This document shows, in pieces, positions 27,341-36,840 of a DNA stretch of 64,000 nt; the first letter of the stretch is position 1, and every line of letters begins with the position of its first letter. The DNA comes from JAJPKK01 sp963802745 (GTDB lineage Bacteria; Pseudomonadota; Alphaproteobacteria; Rhizobiales; Xanthobacteraceae), in assembly GCA_963802745.1 (NCBI GenBank), contig CAWDKL010000071.1, positions 124,001-188,000 of the forward strand, read 5' to 3'. Made by a program: the position numbers and the translations under genes. The notes beneath the pieces were generated by a model that worked only from the letters and a program-made list of their open reading frames with translations, searched no databases and was not told where the DNA came from.

Positions 27341-29494
27341 TTAGCCGGTGTTGACCGCTGAGCTCGTTTCGGGACCACGGATGGCGTCCGCCGCAGGACG
27401 GACACCAATGCCCATGTCGTTTTCAGCGGTAGCGATCTCGAGTTCATAGAAGCAGAAGAGCACACTTTCAGCGTCTTCGTACCAATGTCCCGGTCCACCA
27501 CCGATGGCCTTCACCCGGTTCCAAGCATCTATTAGGCGCGGGGTATCTATTAAAACATGATCGAAACCCACCGCGAATAGCTGCTCCGACCAATCCCAGC
27601 GCGATCGAAGCGTGCTTATATCGACCAGCAAATCATACCGCTCGATGAGATCGATCGGCAAATCGGTGGTGATCGACCCAAGCACAAGGCCTTTCTGCGT
27701 CACCCGGCGGAGTTCCGCAATTGCACCCGGAACGGTCTCTTCGGGCAATCGGCATAAGCCGGTCTCGATCACGACATCAAAGTAACCGTCCGGAAACGGC
27801 AACTTGTCGAGATACCCAAACATATTATACTTCTGCAACTCGTCCGGCGTGTTTCTGTGAGCCAGCCTGTCGCTCTCGATTCCCCAAGCATCGAACCAAG
27901 CCTCGCGTAGCGCACCAACCAATTTTCCCGACCGGGATCCTGCGATCAGTATCCTTGCGCCCGCCTTCAATCCCCACACGATACCAAGGATATCGACAAG
28001 GAAATCCGTCTCGAAGAACAATCCGCGAACGATATCGGCGGATTGACCCGAGGACACCACATTGATCCGGCTCGCGTTCTCCGGGTTGAGGAGCAGATTC
28101 CGCCGCCGGTGGAGAATCTGGGACAGGATGAAGTCGGTCGCGGCTTCTGCGGAATCCAACACCCCGTTCAGCGTTGCATCGAACATGTAATCGCCGACTA
28201 CGAAGACCTCTGGGAAGCTCTTCGGATCCGGGCGATGATTGGTGGCGCGGGTTCGGGTCGGAAGCCCCCCTGGGATCGCGTTGACCGATGCCATCCAGCG
28301 ATGCACGCGAACGTCGACGAAAAGATCTTGGGCCTCTGCCATCGCCGGCGGCAGCGCATTAAGGCAACGCTGCGTGATATCGTCGTCCGACACGTTGGCA
28401 AGCGCCAGGGCGGCGTTGCCGGCGATCAAAAAGCCCAAAGCACCCCAGCTGCCAAGGTTGTGACGCGCGCCCTCGTCATACACGCAGCATCCATCGAAGG
28501 AATCGAGCATCCACCAGGCGCCATCCAAGTGTTCCCGCCAAAATGGCCGCTTGAACAGGAGGGTCGCCCGAAGATAGTGGGCGGGTCGGTCAAAATAACT
28601 GATGTGCTTGCTTATTGCCCGCTCCAGCGGGGCGGACTGAAACTGGACGGTCGAAAATGCGGTCAGCGGCAAGGCAAAGATGACGAAGTCTGCCTCGATC
28701 GTTTTCGTTGCTCCGTTATGGCCATATGTCAGCTGATACGTGCCGTTCGGGAGCGGCTTTATCGCGCGCGCGGGTGCATTGAGTTTAACGTCTGCGTCGA
28801 GTTCTTCGATCAGGCCCTTGACGATTTGTTCGTTGCCGCCGACGACCGAATATACATCAAGATAGCCATCAACGTCCATCAATACGTTCTTAAGGAAATT
28901 GAGACCGTTGGTGAGGTGCGGCGGGGCCGCGACGTCGCTATGGCTCATGACGGTGATATAGCGGCGCGCAACATCGTCATCGATTTCCGTGGCGAGAATA
29001 TCTGCCGCGCTGATATTCACCCACGGATGTGCATTGTCGGCTTCACGGACCGACTTATAAAACTCCTTCGGCGACAGCAAGCTCGCACATCGGGCGCGGA
29101 ACGCGCTCGCGGCGTCCCGGGGACCGATGCCATAATGCTGCTCCAGCATATCGACGCTTTGCAGCAAATGTCCCTCAAGGACGCAGCCACCGCCCCGAAT
29201 ATGTTGGATCTCGAGATTGAGTTCCTGCTGGATCAACTCCCGAAGCGGATCCGGACCGAGTGGAGAATAATCGTAGATCTCGGCAACGCCGGCTTCGTAG
29301 AGGCCCGCTCCGGCAAATTCGCGGGTTATGATCTTGCCGCCGAGTCGATGGCTCGCCTCCAGAATTGTGATTTTGCAATCGGCTCCGGCCTTATTGGCAA
29401 GGCTCCAGGCTGAGAAAAGCCCTCCCGGCCCGCCGCCGACGATAACGACCCGGCTGTGCGGTTTCGGCTCGCCGTTGACCGCTGTTTGGTACAT
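27341..29494 (-). CDS. Fusion of a flavin amine oxidase and a SAM-dependent methyltransferase
   Basis: A 717-residue two-domain enzyme. Residues 13-460 are an FAD amine oxidase/phytoene desaturase-like domain. They show the dinucleotide motif VVIVGGGPGGLFSAWSLA (16-33), the LEASHRLGGKI clamp (46-56) and a C-terminal FAD region VVGDYMFDATLNGVLDSAE (432-450). Residues 505-640 look like a class I methyltransferase: ARILIAGSRSGKLVGALRE (motif I), GIESDRL and KLPFPDGYFDVVIETGLC (motif II). Both appear complete and in one frame. The fusion implies that oxidation and methylation act on the same molecule. Substrate unknown. Confidence 0.8.
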   Translation of the reverse strand: MYQTAVNGEPKPHSRVVIVGGGPGGLFSAWSLANKAGADCKITILEASHRLGGKIITREFAGAGLYEAGVAEIYDYSPLGPDPLRELIQQELNLEIQHIRGGGCVLEGHLLQSVDMLEQHYGIGPRDAASAFRARCASLLSPKEFYKSVREADNAHPWVNISAADILATEIDDDVARRYITVMSHSDVAAPPHLTNGLNFLKNVLMDVDGYLDVYSVVGGNEQIVKGLIEELDADVKLNAPARAIKPLPNGTYQLTYGHNGATKTIEADFVIFALPLTAFSTVQFQSAPLERAISKHISYFDRPAHYLRATLLFKRPFWREHLDGAWWMLDSFDGCCVYDEGARHNLGSWGALGFLIAGNAALALANVSDDDITQRCLNALPPAMAEAQDLFVDVRVHRWMASVNAIPGGLPTRTRATNHRPDPKSFPEVFVVGDYMFDATLNGVLDSAEAATDFILSQILHRRRNLLLNPENASRINVVSSGQSADIVRGLFFETDFLVDILGIVWGLKAGARILIAGSRSGKLVGALREAWFDAWGIESDRLAHRNTPDELQKYNMFGYLDKLPFPDGYFDVVIETGLCRLPEETVPGAIAELRRVTQKGLVLGSITTDLPIDLIERYDLLVDISTLRSRWDWSEQLFAVGFDHVLIDTPRLIDAWNRVKAIGGGPGHWYEDAESVLFCFYELEIATAENDMGIGVRPAADAIRGPETSSAVNTG

Positions 29495-29579
29495 AACTTA
29501 ACTCCTAGTAGCGAATTGCGAGCTCGCCCTCGGGCGGCAGGATGGTCTGACTTTCATCACCGCTAGACCTGACGGCGGC

Positions 29580-30350
29580 TCAAAATTTCATGTTAAATTC
29601 GACCATTCCGTAAGCACCGGACCCGAGATCGCTGTCGCGCAGATAGCCGCCCGAAAGCTCGACGTCGAGCTTGCCGAAATGCACCGCAGTAACGTGGGCA
29701 CCTACGCGCCACTGGTTATAGCGGGCATCACCGAGAAACACCGCCTCGGGCCCGACGAAAACCTGTTTGCCATTGGTTACATCATATCCGTATTGCGTCT
29801 TCACCCAATAAGTGTTAAACGCAGTAGAATACTCTGCTTCTCCGGAATACAGGATTTTGGGGACTGGATTAATCCACCAGTCTGCTCGCCCCATCGCACC
29901 CAGCTGCGCTCCCTGCACGGGGTTGTTAGGGTCGAACGTGGATAGTTTATCAATTTGCACGTTCGGGCCAACCAGTAGGTTAATCGAAGATGTTTCGGTT
30001 TCAAAACCGTAACCGAAAAGCAGTTCAACGGACGTTTTTGTACCGCGGATATTCTGACCCTCGTCCGAATTGTAATTATACACGCCGCTGCCGGCCGAAA
30101 AATAGGCGCGGAAGCCGGAATCATCCAAAGTTTTGTAAGGTGCGAACATGGCTCCGGCATAACCATATGCCCAGCCTTGAGAAGTAAAGTCGCCCCCGGT
30201 GAAGCCGAGTATGTGAGTCGGCGGTTCGTCTGCGTCGTCCTTGGAGGACAGAGCAGGCGCCTTGACAGGCATAAGACCATCCGCCGACGCGATCGTTACG
30301 CCAACTGCGAACGAACCAATTACGATCGATGTTACATACAGCTTTTTCAT
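29580..30350 (-). CDS. bcsS: Cellulose biosynthesis protein BcsS-like outer-membrane protein
   Basis: Exported protein of 256 residues with a signal peptide (MKKLYVTSIVIGSFAVGVTIASA). Its alternating-strand pattern fits a small beta-barrel. FTGGDFTSQGWAYGYAGAMF and DDSGFRAYFSAGSGVYNY are typical of the BcsS family found beside alphaproteobacterial cellulose genes; YGMVEFNMKF is a barrel-closing C-terminus ending in Phe. The ATG at 30350 follows AGAAGAGGGAG. No bcsA or bcsB gene is nearby, so its link to cellulose here is by family only. Confidence 0.75.
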   Translation of the reverse strand: MKKLYVTSIVIGSFAVGVTIASADGLMPVKAPALSSKDDADEPPTHILGFTGGDFTSQGWAYGYAGAMFAPYKTLDDSGFRAYFSAGSGVYNYNSDEGQNIRGTKTSVELLFGYGFETETSSINLLVGPNVQIDKLSTFDPNNPVQGAQLGAMGRADWWINPVPKILYSGEAEYSTAFNTYWVKTQYGYDVTNGKQVFVGPEAVFLGDARYNQWRVGAHVTAVHFGKLDVELSGGYLRDSDLGSGAYGMVEFNMKF

Positions 30351-31108
30351 GACGCCACTCCCTCTTCTGTTTAATGTGTACATCAAAAGCTCGCATTTTG
30401 CTGTAGCAGTTTTGCATCACTGAATATCAATCTTACGTTGCGTCCACTTTGAGCATGGCGAAGATCACAGACGTTCGATTGCGGATGTGGCGGGAGAACG
30501 ATCTGGGATTGCGGGCTTCCGCCTGTCGGATGGCTGGTCTAGACCGCGTGTCGAAGTGATCGAATGGCTTCGCGTTCGGTGGTGGACGGAATGATTTTGG
30601 TAGTGCCGATGGCGGAGAGATCAACATGGTATCTCCTGGTGCTGGCAGGTTGCTTCCACGCCACCTGGGCTTGATCGAGCGTTGCCGTTCGCACTTTCCA
30701 ATGCGGTTCACTGGGTGTGTAGTTCGGTACGGTCTTTGCCAAGTCTGGTGATGCTCACGCTCTCATCCGCCGAATGGCGATCTTTGTTCTACGGGCTACT
30801 CTGGTGCCTCCCGCCGCTCTCCACCCCGCCTCACGGTGACGTTGTTACCGTCTGGTTCTTGCCGTATGTGTGTATATATTGTGTCCGCACATCGCGCGGA
30901 GGTTCACGATTCCGACGAATTTCTGACACGCGGGCGCTTTATGGTAAATCGTTTGTCTTCTGTGCGGCAGTCCTGCCAATCGGGGACTGCCGGGACAGAC
31001 CGGGGCACAATGTGATTAGAATGAGTTTAATGAGGTGATCTGGCGGTAATATGCAATAGATCCCGGCGCCGGCTTTCTCAACAGGGTCGCAGCGGTCTCG
31101 TCTTCTTT
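30351..31108. other. Gap upstream of bcsS and the second stress/hydrolase pair
   Basis: About 750 bases without a supported gene. The few open frames (for example 30433-30742 on the minus strand) lack ribosome sites and family signatures. It probably holds the bcsS promoter near its left end and decayed DNA elsewhere. Confidence 0.4.
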
Positions 31109-31240
31109 GCGGCCGGGATGGGTTCGATCATTGGCCGGACGGGGTCGGTGTCTGAATTTTGGCCGCCTTGCGCGGCAGCGGCGCGATCGAATGTTGATCG
31201 CCGGGCGCGATGCCCGGTTCTCGCCATGTCGATCGGATAA
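31109..31240 (+). pseudogene. Relic of a universal stress protein gene
   Basis: gcggccgggatgggttcgatcattgg and ggtcggtgtc match the intact gene around 22593-22640. After a missing block of about 390 bases, ttgcgcggcagcg and gcccggttctcgccatg match its last 80 bases. The relic lies just before the intact metallo-hydrolase, as in the other copy. Confidence 0.75.
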
Positions 31241-31275
31241 TGCTTCCTTAAGGCGCGCAACGAAGGGGGAAATTT

Positions 31276-32157
31276 TTGACGCAATTTTCGGTCGGCAAGG
31301 CCCGCATCGCCCGCATCGAGGAGACTTACCTAGCGGTCTACCGGCCCGCCGATATCTTCCCGGCTTACGACGCCGAGATCGCGGCGCGGCATGCCCATTG
31401 GATGGCGCCAAATCACTACGACGCCGAGCGCGACCTCATCAAGCTCAGCGTCCATAGCTGGCTGCTGCGGATCGACGGCAAGACCATTTTGATCGATTGC
31501 TGCTGCGGCAACCACAAGCGGCGCCCGACACGGCCGTTTTGGAACATGCTAAACACGCCCTATCTGGATCGTCTCGCCGCCGCGGGGGCACGGCCGCAGG
31601 ACATCGACTATGTGATGTGCACGCATCTGCATCACGATCACGTCGGCTGGAATACGCAGTTGCGCGACGGCACTTGGGTGCCCACGTTCCCAAATGCCCG
31701 CTACGTGATTTCGCAACCGGATTTCGAGTATTATCAAGCGCTCGACGCCGATCCGGATAAATCCGAACCGGTGGAGTTCGGCACCTTCCGGGAATGCGTG
31801 CTGCCCATCGTCGAGGGCGGCCGCGCCGATCTCGTGACCGGACCGCACCGGCTCAATGAATATCTCGATATCATTCCCGCGCCCGGCCACTCCGCCGGCC
31901 ATGTGGTGTTCCGCCTCGAAACCGCCGGCCAGCACGCCATCTTCATCGGCAACGTCTTTCATCACTTGCTTCAGGTGTACTATCCGGACTGGAATTTTCC
32001 CAAAAATTCCGACGCCGAGCAGGCGCGCACGAGCCGGCGCATGGTACTTGATCTCGCCGCGTCAACCGGTGCGCTCGTGCTTCCAGGCCATGTCGGTGCG
32101 CCATTTGCAGGCTATGTCGCCGCAGCAGCCGATGGGTTCAGGCCGCGATTTGCATAG
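31276..32157 (+). CDS. Metallo-beta-lactamase-fold hydrolase
   Basis: Cytosolic zinc hydrolase of 293 residues resembling lactonase-type MBL enzymes. The signature THLHHDHVGW (His117, His119, Asp121, His122) binds two zinc ions. Further ligands are expected at H in PAPGHSAGH and in the late GHVGAPFAG segment. The start is TTG at 31276 with GGGGGA six bases upstream. Relics of the same gene lie at 23130-23407 (5' part) and 33114-33270 (3' part), so the locus has been duplicated and trimmed. Substrate unknown; quorum-signal lactones are only one possibility. Confidence 0.87.
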   Translation: MTQFSVGKARIARIEETYLAVYRPADIFPAYDAEIAARHAHWMAPNHYDAERDLIKLSVHSWLLRIDGKTILIDCCCGNHKRRPTRPFWNMLNTPYLDRLAAAGARPQDIDYVMCTHLHHDHVGWNTQLRDGTWVPTFPNARYVISQPDFEYYQALDADPDKSEPVEFGTFRECVLPIVEGGRADLVTGPHRLNEYLDIIPAPGHSAGHVVFRLETAGQHAIFIGNVFHHLLQVYYPDWNFPKNSDAEQARTSRRMVLDLAASTGALVLPGHVGAPFAGYVAAAADGFRPRFA

Positions 32158-32696
32158 GTGCGGCCGATGCCCCGCAACGGCGCGGGACCGCTTGCTGCGG
32201 GCCGCGCGCGGGTGTCCACGCGACGCCCTGGACTTGGCGCATCAAAGCAACGGGTACGCGGCACGCCGCGTCTGGTTGACAGCTTACAGCAGCGAAGTAG
32301 TCGTGTAGAAGTCATCGCAGGCACGCATATCGCGAGGTCCAGCCATCGTGAACTCCGCCGGCCCGCCGCGCCCCCGGGGTATCGCTGCCGCGATCGGCTT
32401 GGCAATCGGCGGAGGCTGGGGTCTTGCCGGCACGCTGGTCAGCAGTTGCGAAGCATTGCCCCATGGTCCGCTGCCGTCGTAATGATACGCGTCCCGTTGT
32501 CTTGTGGGCGCGCTTGACGGGAGCTATGGGAACCGCGCTATTCGCAATCTCGGCGGGCCTCACCGTGTGAAGCGTCCCGTTGCGCCTACCTCAGCGCCGC
32601 TGCGCGCTCTCGGATAGCCGTTCCTCGTGCTCACCTTCGTCGGGTGGATTTGGACACTTTTCCGCTCGGCACTCAACTCTGACTTGGGAGACACCA
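32158..32696. other. Gap between the hydrolase and the small membrane protein
   Basis: No supported gene. A GTG-started run at 32349-32481 has a hydrophobic Gly/Ala stretch but no ribosome site. Overall the region looks like decayed coding DNA. Confidence 0.35.
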
Positions 32697-33086
32697 TTGA
32701 AGGCATCTTCGCTGAGTTTTCAAGTTGCTGTGGTCTTTGTCGTCGCCGGCATGATCTGGGGCATTATCATGGCGATCTCGGACGATCATTCCGCCATGCC
32801 GGCTCATGCCCATCTGAATGTGTTGGGCTGGGTGTCACTCTTCCTGTTCGGCGTTTACTACCGCCTCCATCCGTCGCTCGAACGAGCCAAGAGCGCAATC
32901 GCGCAGGTCTGGGTGTGGATCTTCGGCACCATCATCCTCACGATCGGAGTCGGCCTCGTGCACACCGGACACTCCATTGGCGATCCGATTGCGGCGGTCG
33001 GATCCATCATCGTCCTTCTGGACATGCTGCTGTTCGGCTGGCTGGTACTTCAGGGCGAACGTGCCGCGGCGAGCGTTCGTCCCTAG
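32697..33086 (+). CDS. Small four-helix membrane protein, cytochrome oxidase subunit I-like segment
   Basis: The 129-residue protein starts at TTG 32697, seven bases after GGGAG. It has about four membrane helices, with AHAHLNVLGWVSLFLFGVYYRLHP in the second. This resembles the helix region of heme-copper oxidases and NO reductases that carries heme-ligand histidines (HxHxNxLGW). It is far too short for a full oxidase subunit. Similar short proteins occur alone in rhizobia. A heme-binding or redox-sensing role is inference. Confidence 0.65.
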   Translation: MKASSLSFQVAVVFVVAGMIWGIIMAISDDHSAMPAHAHLNVLGWVSLFLFGVYYRLHPSLERAKSAIAQVWVWIFGTIILTIGVGLVHTGHSIGDPIAAVGSIIVLLDMLLFGWLVLQGERAAASVRP

Positions 33087-33113
33087 CCGGCACCCCATCC
33101 CGGCGCCCGGTCA

Positions 33114-33270
33114 CCTGGAATTTTCGGAAAAATTCCGATGCTGAGCAGGCGCGTAGCAAGCCGGCGGTGCTGGGCCTTGCCGCGACAATCGCGGCGCTCG
33201 TCTCCCAGGTCATGTCGGTGCGCCATTGCTGACCATATCGACGCCGCCACCGGGTTCACCCCGGTTCGGG
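33114..33270 (+). pseudogene. 3' fragment of the metallo-hydrolase gene
   Basis: ctggaattttcggaaaaattccgatgctgagcaggcgcg and caggtcatgtcggtgcgccatt match bases 31986-32105 of the intact gene, with scattered changes and a broken frame. Third trace of this gene in the window. Confidence 0.75.
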
Positions 33271-33443
33271 TAGGTGAGGTCGCGTCCGATCAGTGAGCCC
33301 AGCGCTGCGCAGCGCAATATCTGTAGGTCGCAATCGCGATTGCGCCGCTGCAACAGTCCTGCCGGACAGCGAATGCGGCTCGGCAGGAACGGCGCAATCA
33401 AGCGATTGCGGCGGGCTGGCTCCGCACAGGCGTTCCCGTGTCG

Positions 33444-34938
33444 CTATGCCCGCACCGCGAGCCGGCTCAGTAACGCAGGCCAATCGTCCGTTCGGTCGAG
33501 CGCCCACAGGGCCTGCAAAAGCGCATCCGTGCGCGCCGGCGGCCACTGCTTAGCGACATTGCGGCGGAATTTTTGTTCGACATCGGACCGGGTCATCGGT
33601 TGGCCCGGGAAACCCGGCATGCGGTTGACCAGGCGGGTTATGCGCTGTCCGTCGTGGAGGGTCGCGGTGAGGCGCGTCGGAGGCACGGCGATGGTGAGCA
33701 TGGCGAAGGCGGGATCTTCCTTCACGGTAATCTTGCCCATGAAGGCGAGGATGCGCGGATCGTGGAGCTTTTCCGGCGCGTAGCTGTCGTTGTCGAGGCC
33801 GCCGTCGACCATGGCCCGCGCCACGATGTAGGGCAGGCTGTGGTCCGCCGTCTCCTTCGTGTCCGGCGCCCATTTCTCCGGATCGCTGCCGGCAATCTGG
33901 TACCCCCGGCGGGTGGTGCCGATCTCGATCGCGGCAACCCGATCGAGATCGCCGATCGCCTTGGCCAGCGCAGCGCCGGCCACCACCGCGGTCTGGGCCG
34001 TGATATGGGCCGGGTAAGTCTTCAGGCCGCATTGGGTGATGGCAAACGGGATACCGCGCCGGCCGAAACCGCCGACATCCACCTCGGACGGCCCGCCGAC
34101 CAGCTGAAAGAAGCCGTAGCGTCCTTCAAAGATCGGCGCCGGACCGGTGAGCCCGGCACGGGCCAGCATGGCGGCAAACACCGCGTTGCGTCCCGCCTCG
34201 GCATCGGCAATCCCCTTCCAGTCGGACACCGCCTGCACGCGCGATTGCCCCAAGGCGATATGGTCGCTGAGCGCGATGCCGACGGCCTGTGCCAGGGCAT
34301 CGGAGGGGAGCTTCATCAGCTTGCCGGCGGCCAGCGCGACGGCGGGCAGGCTCAACACCGGAACGTCCCAGCCGCGGGCGCTGAAGCTCTGCTCGAAAGC
34401 GTCGATCAGCCGGCAGTTGATCTCGTAGGCGAGGGCGATCGCGGTGATTAGTTCCGCGGCGCTCGCGCGCTCGGCCTCCGCGACCGCGAGACAGGCGGCG
34501 ATATTATCGCTCGGATGCCCGGTAATGCGCCCGACATAGGCGTCATTGAGGTCGAGATAGCGGAAGGCGGCGCCATTGGCGAAGGTCGCGAGATCGGGTG
34601 CGCGCACGCCGTGTGGTGCCGATGACGGTCGCGCCGCGCGCCGCTGCTCGCCAGTGCCACGTCGCGGCAAATGCGCACCGGCTTTTCGTCGAAGGCGGCG
34701 AGACCGCAACCGAGCGTATCGATGAGATGCACTTTGACACCGCTCGACGGTTGCGTCATCGAGATCATCATAGCGCAGGTCGTACGCATAGGCGGCGAGC
34801 CGTTCCGCCAGCGGCGCATTACGCCGCTGCAGGGACGGTGCTGCCGGAGTATCGTCCGCCCTTACAACGCGTGATGCGAAAGGTGAGCGCACCCGCGCCG
34901 GCGGCGAGTTGCAAAAACCGTCTGCGCGCGAACGTCAT
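33444..34938 (-). pseudogene. Tat-exported MmgE/PrpD-family protein, three frame breaks
   Basis: MmgE/PrpD proteins include 2-methylcitrate dehydratase and related dehydratases. The main frame has family segments such as ANGAAFRYLDLNDAYVG with GHPSDNIAA, GIALSDHIALG and KTYPAHITAQTA. The N-terminal part is split over three frames: a Tat signal MTFARRRFLQLAAGAGAL starts at 34938 behind a GGAAG site, the frame changes near 34880, again near 34750 (into VKVHLIDTLGCGLAAFDEK) and near 34640. Stitched together the protein is full length. Either a pseudogene or a patch of indel errors. A paralog lies at 41587-42944. Confidence 0.78.
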
Positions 34939-35072
34939 GGTGATCTTCCGGGAAGGCCCTCGCAAGCAAGAGCCAGGTGTCCAACGTATCCGGGTCGATG
35001 CACTGCCCGGCGAAGGACCATAGCATAGCTTTGACCCAGCTTACCGAGGGTGCCGCGGACAGGAATGGTGAT

Positions 35073-35972
35073 ATGCTCGCGGGCATGAAGGATCAACGCT
35101 TCCTCACGGCGCAAATTAATGCCGACGGCGGACCAGGGGCGTGCGCCGATCAAACCCGCGTCCCGTGGTGGAGTTTCACCAAGACGGCATTGGCGGCGGT
35201 GGCCCTGCAACTCGTCGCTCGGGGTCGTTGCAGCCTTGACGACAGGATCGGCGGCCGTCCCTACACGCTACGTCAATTGCTGCAGCACCGTGCCGGGGTT
35301 GCGAACTATGGCAAGCTTGCGTCCTATCATGCGGCTGTCGAGCCTGGCGAGAAGCCGTGGGAGGTGGGGCAAATGCTCGCCCGCGTTGCGTCCGACCGCC
35401 TCGATTTCGAACCCGGGCATGGCTGGTGCTATTCGAACGTCGGCTACTTCTTTGTGCGTCAGACGATCGAGGAGGCGACCGGTCAGGACCTCGACAGTGC
35501 CTTGCGGCACCTGGTTTTCGATGCCCTTGGGCTCAACTCGGTCAGGCTGGTCACGACTGCCGCCGACCTCGCCGAGACGGCATGGGAAAACCGCAGCCAA
35601 TATGATCCGGGATGGGTCTATCATGGTCTGCTGGCCGGCACCCCGGGTGATGCGGTACGTTTTCTGTACCACCTCATGTCGGGCGATGTGTTACCACCCC
35701 ATCTGCTGACCGAAATGACGACGCGTCATCCGATCGGGGGACGTTTGCCCGGCCGTCCGTGGGAGTCAACAGGTTACGGGCTCGGTTTGATGATCGGCGA
35801 AATGATGTCTGCCGGAATTGCAATAGGTCATTCCGGCGCCGGCCCCGGTAGCGTCAGTGCTGTCTATCACTTTGGTGACCGAACGCCCCCGTGCACGATA
35901 GCCGCCTTTGCCCAGGATCACGATGAGGGTATCGCTGAAAGCGAAGTCGCGCGCCTCGCGCGCCTCGAATGA
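35073..35972 (+). CDS. Serine hydrolase of the beta-lactamase/esterase (class C) family
   Basis: A 299-residue enzyme with the nucleophile motif SFTK (Ser34, Lys37), the tyrosine motif YSN (120-122) and a late GHSGAGPG matching the HxG box. It is shorter than AmpC, as is usual for family VIII esterases or D-aminopeptidase-like members. No signal peptide is seen, so it is probably cytosolic. The ATG at 35073 follows AGGA. It is divergent from the broken MmgE/PrpD gene. Substrate unknown. Confidence 0.82.
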   Translation: MLAGMKDQRFLTAQINADGGPGACADQTRVPWWSFTKTALAAVALQLVARGRCSLDDRIGGRPYTLRQLLQHRAGVANYGKLASYHAAVEPGEKPWEVGQMLARVASDRLDFEPGHGWCYSNVGYFFVRQTIEEATGQDLDSALRHLVFDALGLNSVRLVTTAADLAETAWENRSQYDPGWVYHGLLAGTPGDAVRFLYHLMSGDVLPPHLLTEMTTRHPIGGRLPGRPWESTGYGLGLMIGEMMSAGIAIGHSGAGPGSVSAVYHFGDRTPPCTIAAFAQDHDEGIAESEVARLARLE

Positions 35973-36181
35973 CCGCAGTGGCCTATGGGCACGGTATCGA
36001 TTCGGTGTCTTGAATCATGAACCCTTCGGGTTCATCATCGCGTCGGCCATTGGTGATCGCGCTCAAACCATCGGAACTCGTCAATGACGACCATCGTGCA
36101 ATGCGGCGGTACGCTGGGCCCGCGTCGGCCGCGCATCAGCTTCGCGCTCGCTCCGGTGCAACACGCCGCAGGACCCGATCG

Positions 36182-36775
36182 ATGAACAGAATAAATCCTG
36201 AGGTCGATTTTTATTTTGGAAAAGCCGGCAAGTGGCAGGGAGAGTTTGCTAAGTTGCGAATGATCGTCCTTGACTGTCCGCTGACGGAAGTATTGAAGTG
36301 GGGCTGCCCCTGTTACACATTTCAGAACAAAAACATTGTTTTAATCCATGGATTCAAAGAATATTGTGCGCTGCTGTTTTTCAAGGGGGCACTGCTGAAT
36401 GATGCCAATGGCATTCTCGTTCGGCAAACGGAAAATGTGCAGGCGGGACGCCAGATTCGGTTCACCAATGTTGGGGAAATAGTGGAAATTGAAACCATCT
36501 TGAAAACCTATATCCATGAAGCCATCGAAGTGGAAAAAACCGGCCTGAAGGTGAACTTTAAAAAGAACACCGAAATCGCCCTTCCGGAAGAATTTCAAAA
36601 TAAACTGGATGAAAACCCTGCCTTGAAGGCTGCCTTCACGGCATTGACGCCGGGACGGCAACGCGCATACGGCCTCTATTTTTCCGCACCCAAACAATCC
36701 AAAACACGGGCGTCAAGGGTCGACAAATGCATACAAAGAATTCTCAACGGAAAAGGATTGGATGATGCGTTGTAA
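36182..36775 (+). CDS. YdeI/DUF1801-family protein
   Basis: A 197-residue protein. The N-terminal DUF1801 domain has LRMIVLDCPLTEVLKWGCPCYTF and GFKEYCALLFFKGALL. The C-terminal YdeI part has LPEEFQNKLDENPALKAAFTALTPGRQRAY with a basic tail SKTRASRVDKCIQRIL. In Bacillus, YdeI is linked to peptide resistance; the biochemical role is not settled. Codon use is more AT-rich than in neighbours, suggesting transfer. The ATG at 36182 gives the family's usual start; the longer upstream frame is not protein-like. Confidence 0.82.
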   Translation: MNRINPEVDFYFGKAGKWQGEFAKLRMIVLDCPLTEVLKWGCPCYTFQNKNIVLIHGFKEYCALLFFKGALLNDANGILVRQTENVQAGRQIRFTNVGEIVEIETILKTYIHEAIEVEKTGLKVNFKKNTEIALPEEFQNKLDENPALKAAFTALTPGRQRAYGLYFSAPKQSKTRASRVDKCIQRILNGKGLDDAL

Positions 36776-36840
36776 GGGCGGCCGCGCTGAAAGCTTCGCG
36801 CTTTCGTTCATTGCGGACCTCGCATTAGCCGGGCCTCGCA

